Shown: piece after piece, positions 12,901-27,900 of the stretch
Layout: each line of letters starts with the position of its first letter
How positions within the stretch are numbered: the stretch's first letter is position 1
Assembly (NCBI GenBank): GCA_950097015.1
Contig: CATNEN010000003.1
Location: 9,033,501-9,097,500, forward strand
Source: Macrostomum hystrix
Taxonomy: Eukaryota; Platyhelminthes; Macrostomidae
Length of the DNA: 64,000 bases
Direction of reading: 5' to 3'
Notes under the pieces: generated by a model
What the model was told of the DNA's origin: nothing
The model's input: only the letters and a program-made list of their open reading frames with translations
Database searches by the model: none
Translations under genes and position numbers: made by a program

Positions 12901-15900
12901 TTAAGATTTCCCTAGATCTAACTAGAAAATTTGGGCTTTCCCTAGATCTAACTAGAAAAGTTGGGCTTTCCCTAGATCTTACTAGAAAAGTTGGGCTTTC
13001 CCTAGATCTAACTAGAAAAGTTAAGATTTCCCTAGATCTAACTAGAAAATTTGGGATTTCCCTAGATCTAACTAGAAAAGTTGGGCTTTCCCTAGATCTA
13101 ACTAGAAAAGTTGGGCTTTCCCTAGATCTAACTAGAAAAGTTGGGCTTTCCCTAGATCTAACTAGAAAAGTTGGGCTTTCCCTAGATCTAACTAGAAAAG
13201 TTGGGCTTTCCCTAGATCTTACTAGAAAAGTTGGGCTTTCCCTAGATCTTACTAGAAAAGTTGGGCTTTCCCTAGATCTAACTAGAAAACTTGGGATTTC
13301 CCTAGATCTAAGTAGAAAAGTTGGGCTTTCCCTAGATCTTACTAGAAAAGTTGGGCTTTCCCTAGATCTAACTAGAAAAGTTGGGCTTTCCCTAGATCTA
13401 ACTAGAAAAGTTGGGCTTTCCCTAGATCTTACTAGAAAAGTTGGGCTTTCCCTAGATCTAACTAGAAAAGTTGGGCTTTCCCTAGATCTTACTAGAAAAG
13501 TTGGGCTTTCCCTAGATCTAACTAGAAAAGTTGGGCTTTCCCTAGATCTTACTAGAAAAGTTGGGCTTTCCCTAGATCTAACTAGAAAAGTTGGGCTTTC
13601 CCTAGATCTAACTAGAAAAGTTGGGCTTTCCCTAGATCTAACTAGAAAAGTTGGGCTTTCCCTAGATCTAACTAGAAAAGTTGGGATTTCCCTAGATCTA
13701 ACTAGAAATTTTTGGCTTTCCCTAGATCTAACTAGAAATTTTTGGCTTTCCCTAGATCTAACTAGAAATTTTTGGCTTTCCCTAGATCTAACTAGAAATC
13801 TCGGGATTTCCTAGTCGTAACTAAAAATCTCGGGATCTCTCTAGTCCTAACTCGAAATCTTGGGATTTCCCTAGTCCTAACTCGAAATCTCGGGATTTCC
13901 CTAGTCCTAACTCGAAATCTCGGGATTTCCCTAGTCCTAACTCGAAATCTTGGGATTTCCCTAGTCCTAACTCGAAATCTCGGGATTTCCCTAGTCCTAA
14001 CTCGAAATCTCGGGATTTCTTAAGACCAAATTAGAAACCTCGGGATTTCCCTAGTCCTAACTCGAAATCTCGGGATTTCTTAAGACCAAATTAGAAACCT
14101 CGGGATTTCCCTAGGATGAATGATCGAAAGAAATCAATAAGTGTCCTTTAGCAAGATAATTAATTTCCCCAATCGCTTTAACTGACTCAAGTGAAAAATG
14201 GATACCAGCATCAGCATGGGTAGAATTGAAATATATAAGTCTCATATGTTTAGATACATCTAGTTTAAATAATAAGTACTATAAACGCTAATTTCGCTTT
14301 TTATAAAATTTCGATAAATACTAAGTCCCTAACTACTATCAAATCTGCAAGAGAGAATATTTTAAATAATTAGTTAGCTATTCACGTATAGAGAGTAATA
14401 CAGGTAAAATATAAGATTTTACTCAATTCCCTATACTATTCAGCAGTCTAGGAGACACAGGTCAGAAAAATATCTTTGTATAACACAGGCGTCTGTCAGC
14501 TGACCTAGAGAAAAAACATTTCACTAACTTGACTTTTTACTGTCAACCGTTGCGGCCTTGTTGTTGTTCGTTTAGTGTGCAACCAAAGCCAGATGATGTC
14601 CGAGTCTAAGCAAGTCACGCGATGCTATGCAAACATTTTCCTTAAAGAGGTTGCTAACTTTGTACTTTTTTAAACCGCGTGGTTACACTAAAACAGAATG
14701 GGGTGCACTATCTAAGGCCTTATAGTTACTCTTGCTAATTTAGCTGAAGGCGACTGAAGAATTCCTATAAATCCTACTAGTAAGTTTGGGATTCGTAGTA
14801 GCTCTACCACTTGTCACTTGGGGATTCGCTGTAGCTCTACCACTAGTAACTTTGGGACTCGTAGTAGCTCTACCACTAGTAATTTTGGGACTCGTAGTAG
14901 CTCTACCACTAGTAACTTTGGGACTCGTAGTAGCTCTACCACTAGTAACTTTGGGACTAGTAGTAGCTCTACCACTTGTTACTTGGGGACTCGTAGTAGC
15001 TCTACCACTAGTAACTTTGGGACTCGTAGTAGCTCTACCACTAGTAACTTTGGGACTCGTAGTAGCTCTACCACTTGTTACTTGGGGACTCGTAGTAGCT
15101 CTACCACTAGTAACTTTGGGACTCGTAGTAGCTCTACCACTTGTTACTTGGGGACTCGTAGTAGCTCTACCACTAGTAACTTTGGGACTCGTAGTAGCTC
15201 TACCACTAGTAACTTTGGGACTCGTAGTAGCTCTACCACTAGTAACTTTGGGACTCGTAGTAGCTCTGCCACTAGTAACTTTGGGACTCGTAGTAGCTCT
15301 ACCACTAGTAACTTTGGGACTCGTAGTAGCTCTACCACTAGTAACTTTGGGACTCGTAGTAGCTCTACCACTTGTTACTTGGGGACTCGTAGTAGCTCTA
15401 CCACTAGTAATTTTGGGACTCGTAGTAGCTCTACCACTAGTAACTTTGGGACTCGTAGTAGCTCTACCACTTGTTACTTGGGGACTCGTAGTAGCTCTAC
15501 CACTAGTAACTTTGGGACTCGTAGTAGCTCTACCACTAGTAATTTTGGGACTCGTAGTAGCTCTACCACTAGTAACTTTGGGCTCCGTAGTAGTGTCCTA
15601 GAAGTGACCTAATAAGAAATTCTTATCTAACAAACGATCAAACCAGCCAGTTAAGGCAAAGAGAAAAAATTTCTTAACTTCAAATTTCCTTCAACTTCCC
15701 TCACAATGGCTTCTCTAACGCAGGCAGTAGGGCACCAATCCCAGTGCCTAAAGTAAGCTGAAAAAAAGAAAAATTCAGATCAAACATAAGCTCACAAAGC
15801 TAACAAATCAGTCATACATTTTCTATACACACACACACACACACACAGAAGCCACTGAAATGCAAATAGTAATTATGCTGTACATAAGGTTTCAAGAACC

Positions 15901-18900
15901 ACCATTAACTGTTGGAACCGTCGAATATAATAAGAAAGTATTACGAGTACAACTTCTATTTAATAGAACTAGAAAAAAAGCTGAAGAAAAGCTATTTTAC
16001 TGGGAAACTCGAAAAAAAGTACGAGTATAAGACTAAACATCGATATGTATAGTCCAAGAAGACAAGATGATGAAAAAAACTGGTAAGAAATTGGCAGACA
16101 GGGTTACAATAATCTGCCGAAATAATCTCCCATCTTTCCAAACGAACAAGAAAGTAGATATCTGTGGCTATGCCTGAAGTGAGAGGTCTAATCCCATGGG
16201 AGAAGACACTGCGAGCAAATGGAAAGCAGAAAACTGGAGTCGAAACCAAGCACAAAGATGCATGCCAACTCGCTGGGGTGTCAAAACACAGTTGACACAT
16301 CATATAATTTACAGCATTATTTCTATACTCCTACATACGCAAGTCCGTGTAACTCCGAACTCAGCTACATCACAGCTAGAGTATGCGCTAAACCGCAAAG
16401 CGAGTTACTTTAATTACAGATCTCAAAATGATAAATTTAGAAAATTATATCGCGTTATTATAGTTATCTCAGTTCAAGAGTAAAAAAATTATTTCGGATT
16501 TCCGCAATTTTAACTAAATCAATAATATCGAATTATTTCTATATCTATAATAATAAAGTAATGTTTTGGGATGTCTCCAATTCAAATAAGAAATATCGGG
16601 ATTTTCCTGGTCCTAATTATAAATACCAGGATTTTCCTTGTCCTAACTAGAAATCTCGGGATATCCCTAGTCCTACTATAAATATTGGGATTTCCCTAGT
16701 CTTAACTATAAATATCAGGATTCCCCCAGTGCCGACTAGCAATCTCAGGATTTCCCTAGTCCTAGAAACTGGAAATCTTGGGATTTCCCTTGTCCCAATT
16801 AGAAATCTCGGGATTTCCCTAGTCCTAACTATAAATCTCGGGATTTCCCTAGTCGTAACTAGAAATCTCGGGATTTCCCTAGTACTAACTAGAAATCTCG
16901 GGATTTTCCTAGCCGTAACTAGAAATCTCGGGATTTCCCTAGTCGTAACTAGAAATCTCGGGATTTCCCTAGTCGTAACTAGAAATCTCGGGATTTACCC
17001 AGGCCTAACTAGAAATCTCGGGATTTCCCTAGTCCCAACTTGAAATCTCGGGATTTACCTAGGCCTAGCTATAAATCCCCGGGATTTCCCAATATACTAT
17101 TTATAACTAGAAACAGTTTCAGTTTCAATACGTTCAATAAAATAGATTAGGGAAAAAAATAATAATCAAGGAGAACAAACAACCAAAAATGGAATATATT
17201 CATTATACCAGCACTTAGCTATAATTGTCCAGCATTTCTAATCGAATATTGAATATGTAATACTCGTAAAACAAACTAACTGATTGACTATATAACCTAG
17301 CAATCAACAACAGGGCAAATATTCGATTTCATTACTGACAGATGGCTATTTCGACATATGCTTGCCATGTCATTGAAGAGAGGGTTGGAGAGGGTTGTGA
17401 AGTGAGCTCTGATAAAGGGCAACGACTTTAGCGGGAATAAATTAATCTCTACATGCCAGTTCCGCTTATTGACAGGATCGATATGGGAAATCGTTTTCTA
17501 CGCCTTTCTTGTTAGTATGTCGTGGATTTTCTATAAACACTGACGTTAACATTGGCACTAACTGTAAAACGAATTCAGACTATTTAATTACATTAAGCTA
17601 CTATAAGTAAGCGAAAAGCAAACAGCTAGTTTCTTAATGTCAAGTGTAGAAACGACAGTAAAAGTGCACTACAAAAATATATTGTTGATGTTTTATTATA
17701 AGATAGGGCAAAGGGTGAGATAAAGGAATGAGAGAGATAAGACAGCTAAGGGTGAGATCAAGGAATGAGAGAGATGAGACAGCTAAGGGTGAGATCAAGG
17801 AATGAGAGAGATGAGACAGCTAAGGGTGAGATCAAGGAATGAGAGAGATGAGACAGCTAAGGATGAGATCAAGGAATGATAAAGGTAAGACAGCTAAGGG
17901 TGAGATCAAGGAATGATAAAGATAAGACAGCTAAGGGTGAGATCAAGGAATGAGAGAGATGAGACAGCTAAGGGTGAGATCAAGGAATGAGAGAGGTGAG
18001 ACAACTAAAGGTGAGATAGACGGATGAGAGATGAGAAATCGAGATTGAGGGTGAGAAATATATATCAGACAGGCTAAAGTGAGATAGGGGATAAGAGAAA
18101 GGCAGTTATGAATTAGGGTAGGGTGAGATATTAGTATGAGAAATTTTGTTATCCAGAATTCTCACCTCAAGCGCGATATCCCTTCGACTGGCGTTTCTCA
18201 AGCGCTCCATCTCCTTACGGAAGCGCGTCTCCTTAACAGGGAATCCGCCTAGCTCAGCAATGGTAGACTTGGCCTCCAAGCCTACATCGTCTGCAAACAG
18301 GCGGCCAAACATCTCTAGAGTCAGATGCCAGCGAGACAATAGGCTAGGCGACGTGCGACCGTCTAGAAACCTGGCATTGTAGGGCCAGCCAAATGGGGCC
18401 CTGGTTAATCCCAAATAGTTTGGCGAATTATCCTCGCGTTCGGCTGAATTTTTATCAATAGCGAATAGTTCTTCGCGACGCGAGGCCGGCTGTAGCAGGT
18501 GAGGCGCATCGGCTAGCGGCAGAGCATCTACTAGGGGAGTGTGGACAGGATCTGGCGGATTGCCGGCCAAGCTCAGCGTTGAACTGCTGCGCTGTAGGAA
18601 CGAGTGACGCGGAGGCGCAGGCGGCGGAGCAGGTTGCTGCTGCTGCTGCTGATGTTGATGATGCAGAAACTGGTGATGCTGATAAGGATTATTATCGTCG
18701 TGCAATAACGGCGGCGGAGGCGGCGGCGGCGGCGGTGGAGGAGGCGGCAGAGACGGAGGAGGAGGCGGCGGAGGCGGCAGCCATTCAGTGTGGCCACCAG
18801 GGTAGGCATCGCCGACACTACCAGCGACTGCGGCAGCGGCGGCACTGCCTCCACAGTCAGCCTTCATCAAATAGAAGAAAGCGTCAATAACGTAGGCCAG

Positions 18901-21900
18901 GTGTTTGAAGGCGGCCAGATCAAGGGCTGGTAGAAAGTCGCCGTGCTCGGAGGTGGCAGCGCGAACCTTGAATGGGATCAATATTTTTTATAGTTAATTT
19001 CTGCTTAATGATCCCATTATGAGTTTTTGTGAGTTCTAAAGCACACAATATAGCTACTGATTACTGAGCACGCATTCATAATGTCGTGTACATCACTGTG
19101 TCTTGGCGATTGGCCCTCACAAAATGAATTCTGACCATTCTAGTCATTGACTCACAGCCTCACCAAATCCTATGGAAAAAATACAAACCTGAGACAATGT
19201 ATAATGCTGCAATTCCCGCCTATTAATAGCGGACATTGTGCGCTGAGTGTTGGCCTCGGAGATTCCGCCGCCTGTAACTAAGGAACCCGATCCATAATAG
19301 CCAGCTGAGCCCTGGCTGTGATGCTGCTGCTGCTGCTGCTGCTGCATTGAAGACGAAGATCGACCTCCGCTGCCACCACCGCCGCCGCTAGGTGCCGAAA
19401 GTCGAGCAGACGAATTGGCTGTTGAAGCGGAAGCAGCCGCGGCTGCAGCTGCGGTGGCGGCTCGGTTAGCTACGGTGAATCGAGCGCCGAAACGAAGCTG
19501 ACTTTCCAGAGAATCGGTCAGGGTTACTAGCCAATGCCAGGAGTCCTGTGGAATGTTTAGAAAAAAAGTATTTTTAGGCTTTATTACTTAGTTTGTCTAC
19601 TGACAAGTAGCAATAAAGGAAAATGTAACTTTTTAAGGGTTGAATTGAAAGTTAGAATTAAGTTTACTAATGTTACTGATGTATAGAGATATATAGAGAT
19701 AGATACGGTGATATTATCAGATGAGAACCAACTTGTAGAATAGTCTTACCTGCAGAGCGGCTTGCACAGCGTCCCTAGCCGAGGCAGGCACTCTGGGCTG
19801 CAGATGGGGCGGCAGTGAGCCAGACGACTGGCACGACTGCATCAGCGGATGATCAAGGCCGCTGGCACTAGTGTGCGATTGCTGCTGCTGCTGCTGCTGC
19901 TGCTGGCCGGTCATCAGATCGGCAATAAGTCTAATCAGCAGTGCAAAGCCGCGAGCCAGATGAATGGCCGTAGTCTGTGAATTTGGCGCCTGATCTGAGA
20001 CACCGGAGCTGCCACCAGAGGCCGCTGCGGCTGCGGCGGCTGAGGACAAGCCACTGCGCGATGCGCTGAGAATGTGCTGACTGTGGCCGACAGCGCCGGC
20101 GCCTACGCCGCGACTCCCGGAAGATCCGGAGTCCAAGTAGATAACGGGAGGAACAACTCCACTAGCGGCGCCGCCGGATACTCGAAGCCGATTTTCAGCG
20201 GTGTTCAACGCCCACAGTAGGGGGTCGCGATTTGGCGATGCGGCGCGATGATAATGCTGCTGCTGCGGCTGCTGACTGTGCTGATGATGATGCTGATGGT
20301 GATAGCTGCCAACAGTGGCTGCGGATGAGCCGACAGCTTCGCTATTTGACGGCGCATTCAATCCAGACGAAGCTCCGGCGTTAGCACCGCCGCTGCCACC
20401 AGCTGCTACAGCGACTGCGCCGGCAGCCGCGCCACCGTTATTATCGTCCGGCATATCATCGTCGGGATCGTCTTCGTCCGACAGAAAGTCGTCCTCGGAT
20501 TCTTCCATGGGAGCGCCGCCGCCGCCGCCGCCACCAGCGCCACCGCCACCACGCTCGTCATCGCTGGCATCGCTATCAGAAGCGACGTAGGCCTCGTGAT
20601 GATGCTGATCGCCGAGCAGGCCGGACCCGACTCCGCCGCCAGGGACAGCAGCAGCGGCTGCCAGTTCGCTGCTGGGACGCTGGGCTGAGTCATTGCTCTG
20701 CTCCGAGTCCGAATCGGCGCCCATCATGTCGGCGAATTCTTCGTCGACACCAACGGCGACATCGTCGGCTTGAGCGTCGGCAAGGGACATGTCTAGATCG
20801 GTGTCTACTTCGCTGGCTTGATCGTCTTGGTTCTGCTGCTGTTGGTGCTGCTGCTGCTGTAGCTGCTGCTGCTGTTGCTGCGGCGGCAAGGTACCAGCAG
20901 GCGGCAAAGGCTGACTGAAATCATCGTACACAGGCTGAGCAGGAGCGGGAGCCAGCGCTGTGGAGAGAAACAGGTCCTCAGCTGATTGCACAGCATCAGC
21001 CAAGGTGGCAGTCAGGGTGAAGTTGCCCAAAGGTTTCAATAGGCCCAGGCGAACCGGTGCCAGCATAGCGCTAGCAATCAGCGGCAGATTGTGCAGCGCT
21101 GTTGGCAACAAGCCAGCCAGTAGCTGCTGGCACAGGCAAGCCAATTGATTACGTTTGCCAGACAACAGTGTCGGATCGGAGGCTAGGCCTAGAGTGAGGT
21201 AGACTCGAACTGCGGACCGCACTAGACGACCAGAGGCTTCTTCGGCAGCTAAAGCGTCTTCATTAATTGGCCTAGGAGAGCGAAGAGTACGGACTAACGC
21301 GCCAACTAGATCAGGTCCTGTGTGAGAACACTTGGCCAATAGAGTGAATGTGAATTGATCCAGTAGGCCGCAGCCGCGCTGACGCAACTGCTGATACTGC
21401 TGCTGCTGCTGCTGACGCGGCTGTTGTTGAGTATCCTCAGCGCCGGACATGAGTACGGCTCTAACAGCTGGCCAACACTCTAGCAGTCGTCTAAGAGCTT
21501 TCTGTGCAAATTTTGGCGGCTCTAAATCGCTGTCCGGCATACCAGAATCAGTTGCAGCTTGGTGATGCTGATGCTGATGATGAAGGTGCTGCTGCTGCTG
21601 CTGCTGATTATGATAATGAGCGGCGAGGGCGGCTGCGGCGGCAGAACGGGCTCTAGCCGTGGCGGACGAGGCCAAAGCGGAACTAGAAGTTCGGCTAGAC
21701 TGCAGGCTGGGTCTATACTGCTTCTGTTCGTTTAGTTGACGACCAACTGTGCGTGCTAGGAACAGCAGGAGTGGCTCGCCGCGACGATTCGGCAGCAGAA
21801 CTAGCGACGGCATGACTAGCAGCAGGCGGTCAAGCAGTTGGGCCCTGTCATGCTGGGAGCCGGCGATTAAAGACCTGCGGGTTGAGGGTGGGAAATTATT

Positions 21901-24900
21901 CATTGGGTAGGGTAATGTTTGATGGAATCCGGTAATGATTGATGGATTGGATAATGATTGATGGATTGGATAATGATTGATGGATTGGGTAATGATTGAT
22001 GAGATTGGGTAATGATTGATGAGATTGGGTAATGATTGATGGGATCCAATAATGATTGATGGGATCCTATAATAATTGATGGGATTGAGTAAATGAACGA
22101 TTGAAGGGATTGGGTAAATGAATTATTGATGGGTTTGGGCAAATAATTGATAGATGGGTTTGGGTAATGACTGGTGGGATTGGGTAATGATTCATGGGAT
22201 TGGGTAATGAATGATTGATGGGTTTGGGTAATGATTGATGGGATCGGGTAATGATTGACGGTATTGAGTAATGATTGATGGGATTGGGTAATGATTGATG
22301 GGATCGGGTAATGATTGACGGTATTGAGTAATGATTGATGGGATTGGGTAATGATTGATGGGATCGGGTAATGATTGACGGTATTGAGTAATGATTGATG
22401 GGATTGGGTAATGATTGATGGGATTAAGTAATGATTGATGGGATTGGGTAATGATTGACGGTATTGAGTAATGATTGATGGGATTGGGTAATGATTGATG
22501 GGATTAAGTAATGATTGATGGGATTGAGTAATTATTGATGGGATTGGGTAATGAATGATGGGATTGGGTAATGTTAGATGGGATTGGGTAATGTTAGATG
22601 GGATTGGGTAATGATTCATGGGATTGGGTAATGAATGATTGATGGGTTTGGGTAATGAATGATTGATGGGATTGGGTAATGATTGATGGGATTGCGAAAA
22701 TATTGATATCGGGTAGTATAATGATTGTTGGGATTAGGTAATGATTGGTGGAGATTAGGTAATTATTGGTGGGATGGGCATCGATCGCTGAGGTATGAGC
22801 AATCTGAAGTTTGCTAGTAAAGTCAGGAAGAAAAATAATGCTAAAACAGCGGCATTTACAATTGGTAGTTCTAAGTCAACTCACTTGCAGCGGCACTTCT
22901 CCCAACAGTCGCAATAAGCAGTCGGCGATGTTCTCTTTAGTCTACAATCGTGGCCCTTGTGACAGACTCTGGCGCACTCTGTACAACAGCAGAATGTGTG
23001 CATCAGCCCGCAGGTTCTGCACTCGAAGATGTCCTGATTGATGTGAGAAGGCCCTGTCCAGGTGAAGCTGCAGGTGTCGTTCATGCACAGCACCAGTAAT
23101 GGATTATCGTCTGGCCCACTGCCTGGCGGATACAGCATACTAGTCAGGATAGTTTCATCTCGCTGCGCTATGGAACTAACAACGTCTAGCAATAGCAGAG
23201 CGGATTCGTAGGCCCTCAGAGATACGGCTAGCATGAACGGTGTGAGACCTTCGGCATTTCTGGCGCTGAGAAGGCTGGGCAGATGCGGCTGGACCGTCTG
23301 ACAGCGGCAGAGAAGCAGTTCTAGCACCTCTCGGCGTCTAATTGCGGAGTCGTCTACTAGGGGAAGAAATTGCCAAGACGGCTGATGCGGCAGCTGCTGT
23401 TGCTCAGATAAGGAAGCCGCGGCAGCTGCAGACATTGACGAAGCCGACGAGGAAGAAGTTGAACCTGCTGCAGCTGACGCAGCCGCATCCGATGGCTGTT
23501 TTAAACGAAGATCTTCGGCTTGCTGTTGATGATGCTGCTGCTGCTGCTGATGGCTGCTTGCCAGATTGCTGGAGCTACCGCCGCGACGTAGAAATGTTTC
23601 AGTAACCTGCCATTGGAAAGTGACAATAAATTAGAATAAAAATCGCACACAGCCCAGCTGGAACAGATGTACGGCTCGTACAGCCAGTGTCAATAATTCC
23701 AAAGGCTGCGTTCAAAAGCCTTGACCTCATGCACAATGATGTATGTACACATCTGTGTGAGTACAGTATCAGCGTGTGCGCGTGTGCTCAGGAGTCAGCG
23801 AAACTACGGCAGAGCGGAGTGGGGTACGAAACTACATAAAAAGTTTTTTTTATTTTTGCATATACTACTTGACCAGGTAAACATGAGTAGTATCTACACA
23901 ACCACATTGCTATAAAAGGTCGAGACAAAAAAATTCTAGTAAAACTGACCGAAGCCGACCCAATTGGATTCCAACCGCCGCCGCCTCCGCTGCCAGAATC
24001 GGCCGATGCTTGGCCAGCAGCGCCGGCTATCGGCGCCGATTGCTGCGAAGAAAACGACGACGAGGACGTTGTTGTCGATGAAGTTCCGCCGGAGCTAACA
24101 ATAGAGTGATTGGTTGTAGGAGCTGTAACACTAACAGCCAGATGGATTACATTTCGACCTCCATCGACGCGTTCAGTTAGACAGGCTTGGGCCAGACGAT
24201 CGGGCGATTCCAAGGCGATTCGCTGCAGTCTGGCGGCATCGCCGCGTAGAATATGAGGCGTCACTAGCGGACAATCGAACACTAGCAGGCTCAGGTGATA
24301 GATTTGAGAACTGGTTGAACTGTTGTTAGCACTACTGCCTCCGCCACTGCCGCCGCCTAGTCCTCGTCCGATACTGCCAACACTAGCCGTAGTATTGCCC
24401 ATACCAATGCCAGCACCGCACTGTACAGCCTGCAGTGCGGCAGATTTTAATGGCGGTAAATCTGGCCAGAATGGAGTAGCGGCTGTGTCTTTACCGGCTC
24501 TCAGTAGCGGATAAACCGTGGCATTTCCGTCGCGCACTAGGAAGCACTTGTCCGAGCCGGGCAGCAATTGCATTGAAGCGGCATTACTTGGAGAGAATTG
24601 ACTAGCCGGCGTTAGTAAACGGACGGCTGATATGAGCCGACCCTAAAATTGGGAGAATTACGGAAAAGAGGATCATTTCATGGCGTGGAACTTTAAGCGA
24701 ATGGCTCTAAAACAACCTGGTAATAAGGAGTGATTTTAGAATGGCTAAGTGTCTTTAGTGTGACTATAGGAGTGACTGAAGGAGTGACTTTAGGGTGACT
24801 GTAGGAGTAACTTTAGGGTGACTGTAGGAGTAACTTTAGGGTGACTGTAGGAGTAACTGAAGGAGTGACTGTAGGAGTAACTTTAGGGTGACTGTAGGAG

Positions 24901-27900
24901 TAACTTTAGGGTGACTGTAGGAGTAACTTTAGGGTGACTGTAGGAGTAACTTTAGGGTGACTGTGGAGTAACTTTAGGGTGACTGTAGGAGTAACTTTAG
25001 GGTGACTGTAGGAGTAACTTTAGGGTGACTGTAGGAGTAACTTTAGGGTGACTGTAGGAGTAACTGAAGGAGTGACTGTAGGATTAACTTTAGGGTGACT
25101 GTAGGAGTAACTGAAGGAGTGACTGTAGGAGTAACTGAAGGAGTGGCTGTAGGAGTAACTTTAGGGTGACTGTGGAGTGACTGTAGGAGTAACTTTAGGG
25201 TGACTGTGGAGTGACTGTAGGAGTAACTTTAGGGTGACTGTGGAGTGACTTTAGGGTGACTGTAGGAGTAACTTTAGGGTGACTGTGGAGTGACTGTAGG
25301 AGTAACTTTAGGGTGACTGTGGAGTGACTTTAGGGTGACTGTAGGAGTAACTTTAGGGTGACTGTGGAGTGACTGTAGGAGTAACTTTAGGGTGACTATA
25401 GCAGTGATTGTAGGAGTGACTTTAGGGTAAGTATCTGTAGTAACTGCAAGATAAACCAAGGTTAGATTTGTCCATCATCAACAATGGCCCACCTGTAGAC
25501 TGTGTGTCTGTTGGCAAACGCGCCCGCCCTGACGTAGCAGAACATGCAGCTGAGTATTCTCAACGGCTACAGCCAGCACATCGGATCCGCCGACACCGAA
25601 TCCAGTAGCAGCGGAGACAAGAGCTACTCGCTTTGGAATCTTCTGATAGAAATCTGGAACACGCGGACAGCCTGGCCCTTTAATAACTGACAATTCGTCG
25701 CGTTTCAATAGTCGACAATCTTGCAAAGGATTGGCCGATCCGGCCACGCCGGAGCCGACGCCACCGCCGATGCCTAAACCGACATTGGACATCTCCTCCA
25801 TGGACAGGGCCGATGTGGCGGCTGCGGCGAAATCTTTCAAGAATCTGACGGCAACTATATTGCCGTCGACTTTCAATACCCGTCCAACTGGTTGACTGCG
25901 GCCGTCTTCAACAAAGATCACATCGGATAGAAACCATTCTTCTTCTTCGTTAGCTTCTGCCTTCTCTTTCATGTCGCGCATTGGCGTTGGTGCCTTCTTG
26001 CGTTTGAATGGCCCCGGGCTAACTAGCACAGGTCCGCTCTGATCGCTGCAGGTGCTTGACGCTGGACTAGGCGGCGGCGGCATGTCCAGCTTATCGTCGC
26101 GTTCGCGTTGTTCCTGACGAGCGGCGGCAGCTGGCATTGCTAGGGACGCCGAAGACATGACGACAGCGGCGGAGGCGCCAACGGAGCCGGAGCTCGAACC
26201 CGAAGCTGCAACTCCGGCGGTAGCGGCGGCGGCGGCTGCGGCTGCAGCTTGGGCGGCAGCGTCTTGCATCTCCTTGGCTGTGCGAATGCGGAATCTGCAA
26301 CTGTCTGTTAGAGACCAGGCGTCCTCTAATAGGACGCCAATCTTTGGTCGTTGACCTTCGCCGACGCGGAAGCCAACAGCGCCTGCGTGGAAAATAGGCG
26401 CGGATTTCATGCAGACAAAAGCGCCCGGATGCAGATCGCGACGTTCGTCGCCTGTCGCGTCGTGCTGCAGCTGCTGTTGCTGCTGCTGCTGCTGATTAGC
26501 AGAGGCAGACCTAGGTCCGCCACCATACCTTGAGGTCTTTTTGCGAGCCTTCTCGATGGCCTTTCGGCGACTGCTGAATGGCAGGACGCCCCTAGGAAGA
26601 ATAAGACAAAAACTTGTTTAGAAACTAGTACACTACTTTTTAGTTACAAAAGACTAGTCCTAATCCTATAAATGAGTCATGCGACGCTTGTCTAGTTGAA
26701 AATGAGTCATCCTAAACTAGACTGGTTTGAAATGAGTCATCACAAATTAGAGTTGTTGAAAATGAGTCATTCTAAACTAGACTGGTTGAAAACGAGTCAT
26801 CCTAAACTAGACTGGTTGAAAATGAGTCATTCTAAACTAGACTGGTTGAAAATGAGTCATTCTAAACTAGACTGGTTGAAAATGAGTCATCCTAAACTAG
26901 ACTGGTTGAAAATGAGTCATCCTAAACTAGACTGGTTGAGAATGAGTCATCCTAAACTAGACTAGTTGAAAATGAGTCATCCTAAACTAGACTGGTTGAA
27001 AATGAGTCATCCTAAACTAGACTGGTTGAAAATGAGTGATTCAAAACTAGACTGGTTCTAAATTAGTCATCATAAATTAGACTAGTTGAAAATGAGTCAT
27101 GCAAAACTAGACTAGTTGAAAATGAGTCACCCTAAACTAGACTAGTTGAAAATGAGCCATCCTGAATTAGAATGGCTGAAAATGAGTCATCCAAAACTAG
27201 ACTAGTTGAAAATGAGTCATACTGAGCTTTTTTAATCGAAAATGAGTCATACTAGCTAAAACCAGTGCTAGACACTTACCACCAATAGATATCGCCGCTG
27301 GAACATTTAGCAGCAGTCAGCAGAGAAGAACAATAGATAGCTACAATTCGGTCAGTTTGAAAATCTGGAAACAGATGTGACGGATGCTCCAACCTAGCAG
27401 CCACAGGTGCCAATGCTTCGTCCATAAAGGTGGCCACTCTGCCAGAGTCAGTGAGTACCGAGCAGCGAGTTGAATGAGCCGCTATGGAGACAATGCGCTC
27501 CTTGTCAAGCGCTAGGCCAACAGATCTAGGATGAAATACTTGCGGCTCGCAAACTGCCGGACTATAATAAGGTTCAGAGTCGCACCAACGCCATTGGTGC
27601 AGAGCGCCATTAGCTGATACGGCTACTAGTTCGCTGTGCATTGCGGCTATTTGAATAAATTTGTGCACTGAACCGTCTCGATCCACCCAGTATTGGAGAT
27701 CTTCGCCGAATTGTACTGGCGAATTGGTGCCGGATTGACCGCCTGTGTTTAAAATAGATGATAAAAACTTTTCTCACTGGAGTGGACGATGACAAATGGT
27801 AGATAAATGGCAAACGAAGAGATGACAGCTGCGAAGATGCCAGCCGAAAATATGACAACTGAATAGATGACAAACGGATAGATGACAACTGAATAGATGA

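Noticed and set aside
14786-15612. Long plus-strand ORFs (264 and 271 residues) in the 33-bp array, as repeat proteins
   Set aside because: A repeat unit divisible by three keeps two plus frames and one minus frame open at once; products are pure repeats with no start context or flanking domain.
21900-22619. 239-residue minus ORF
   Set aside because: It lies wholly in the 20-bp intron array and is repetitive.
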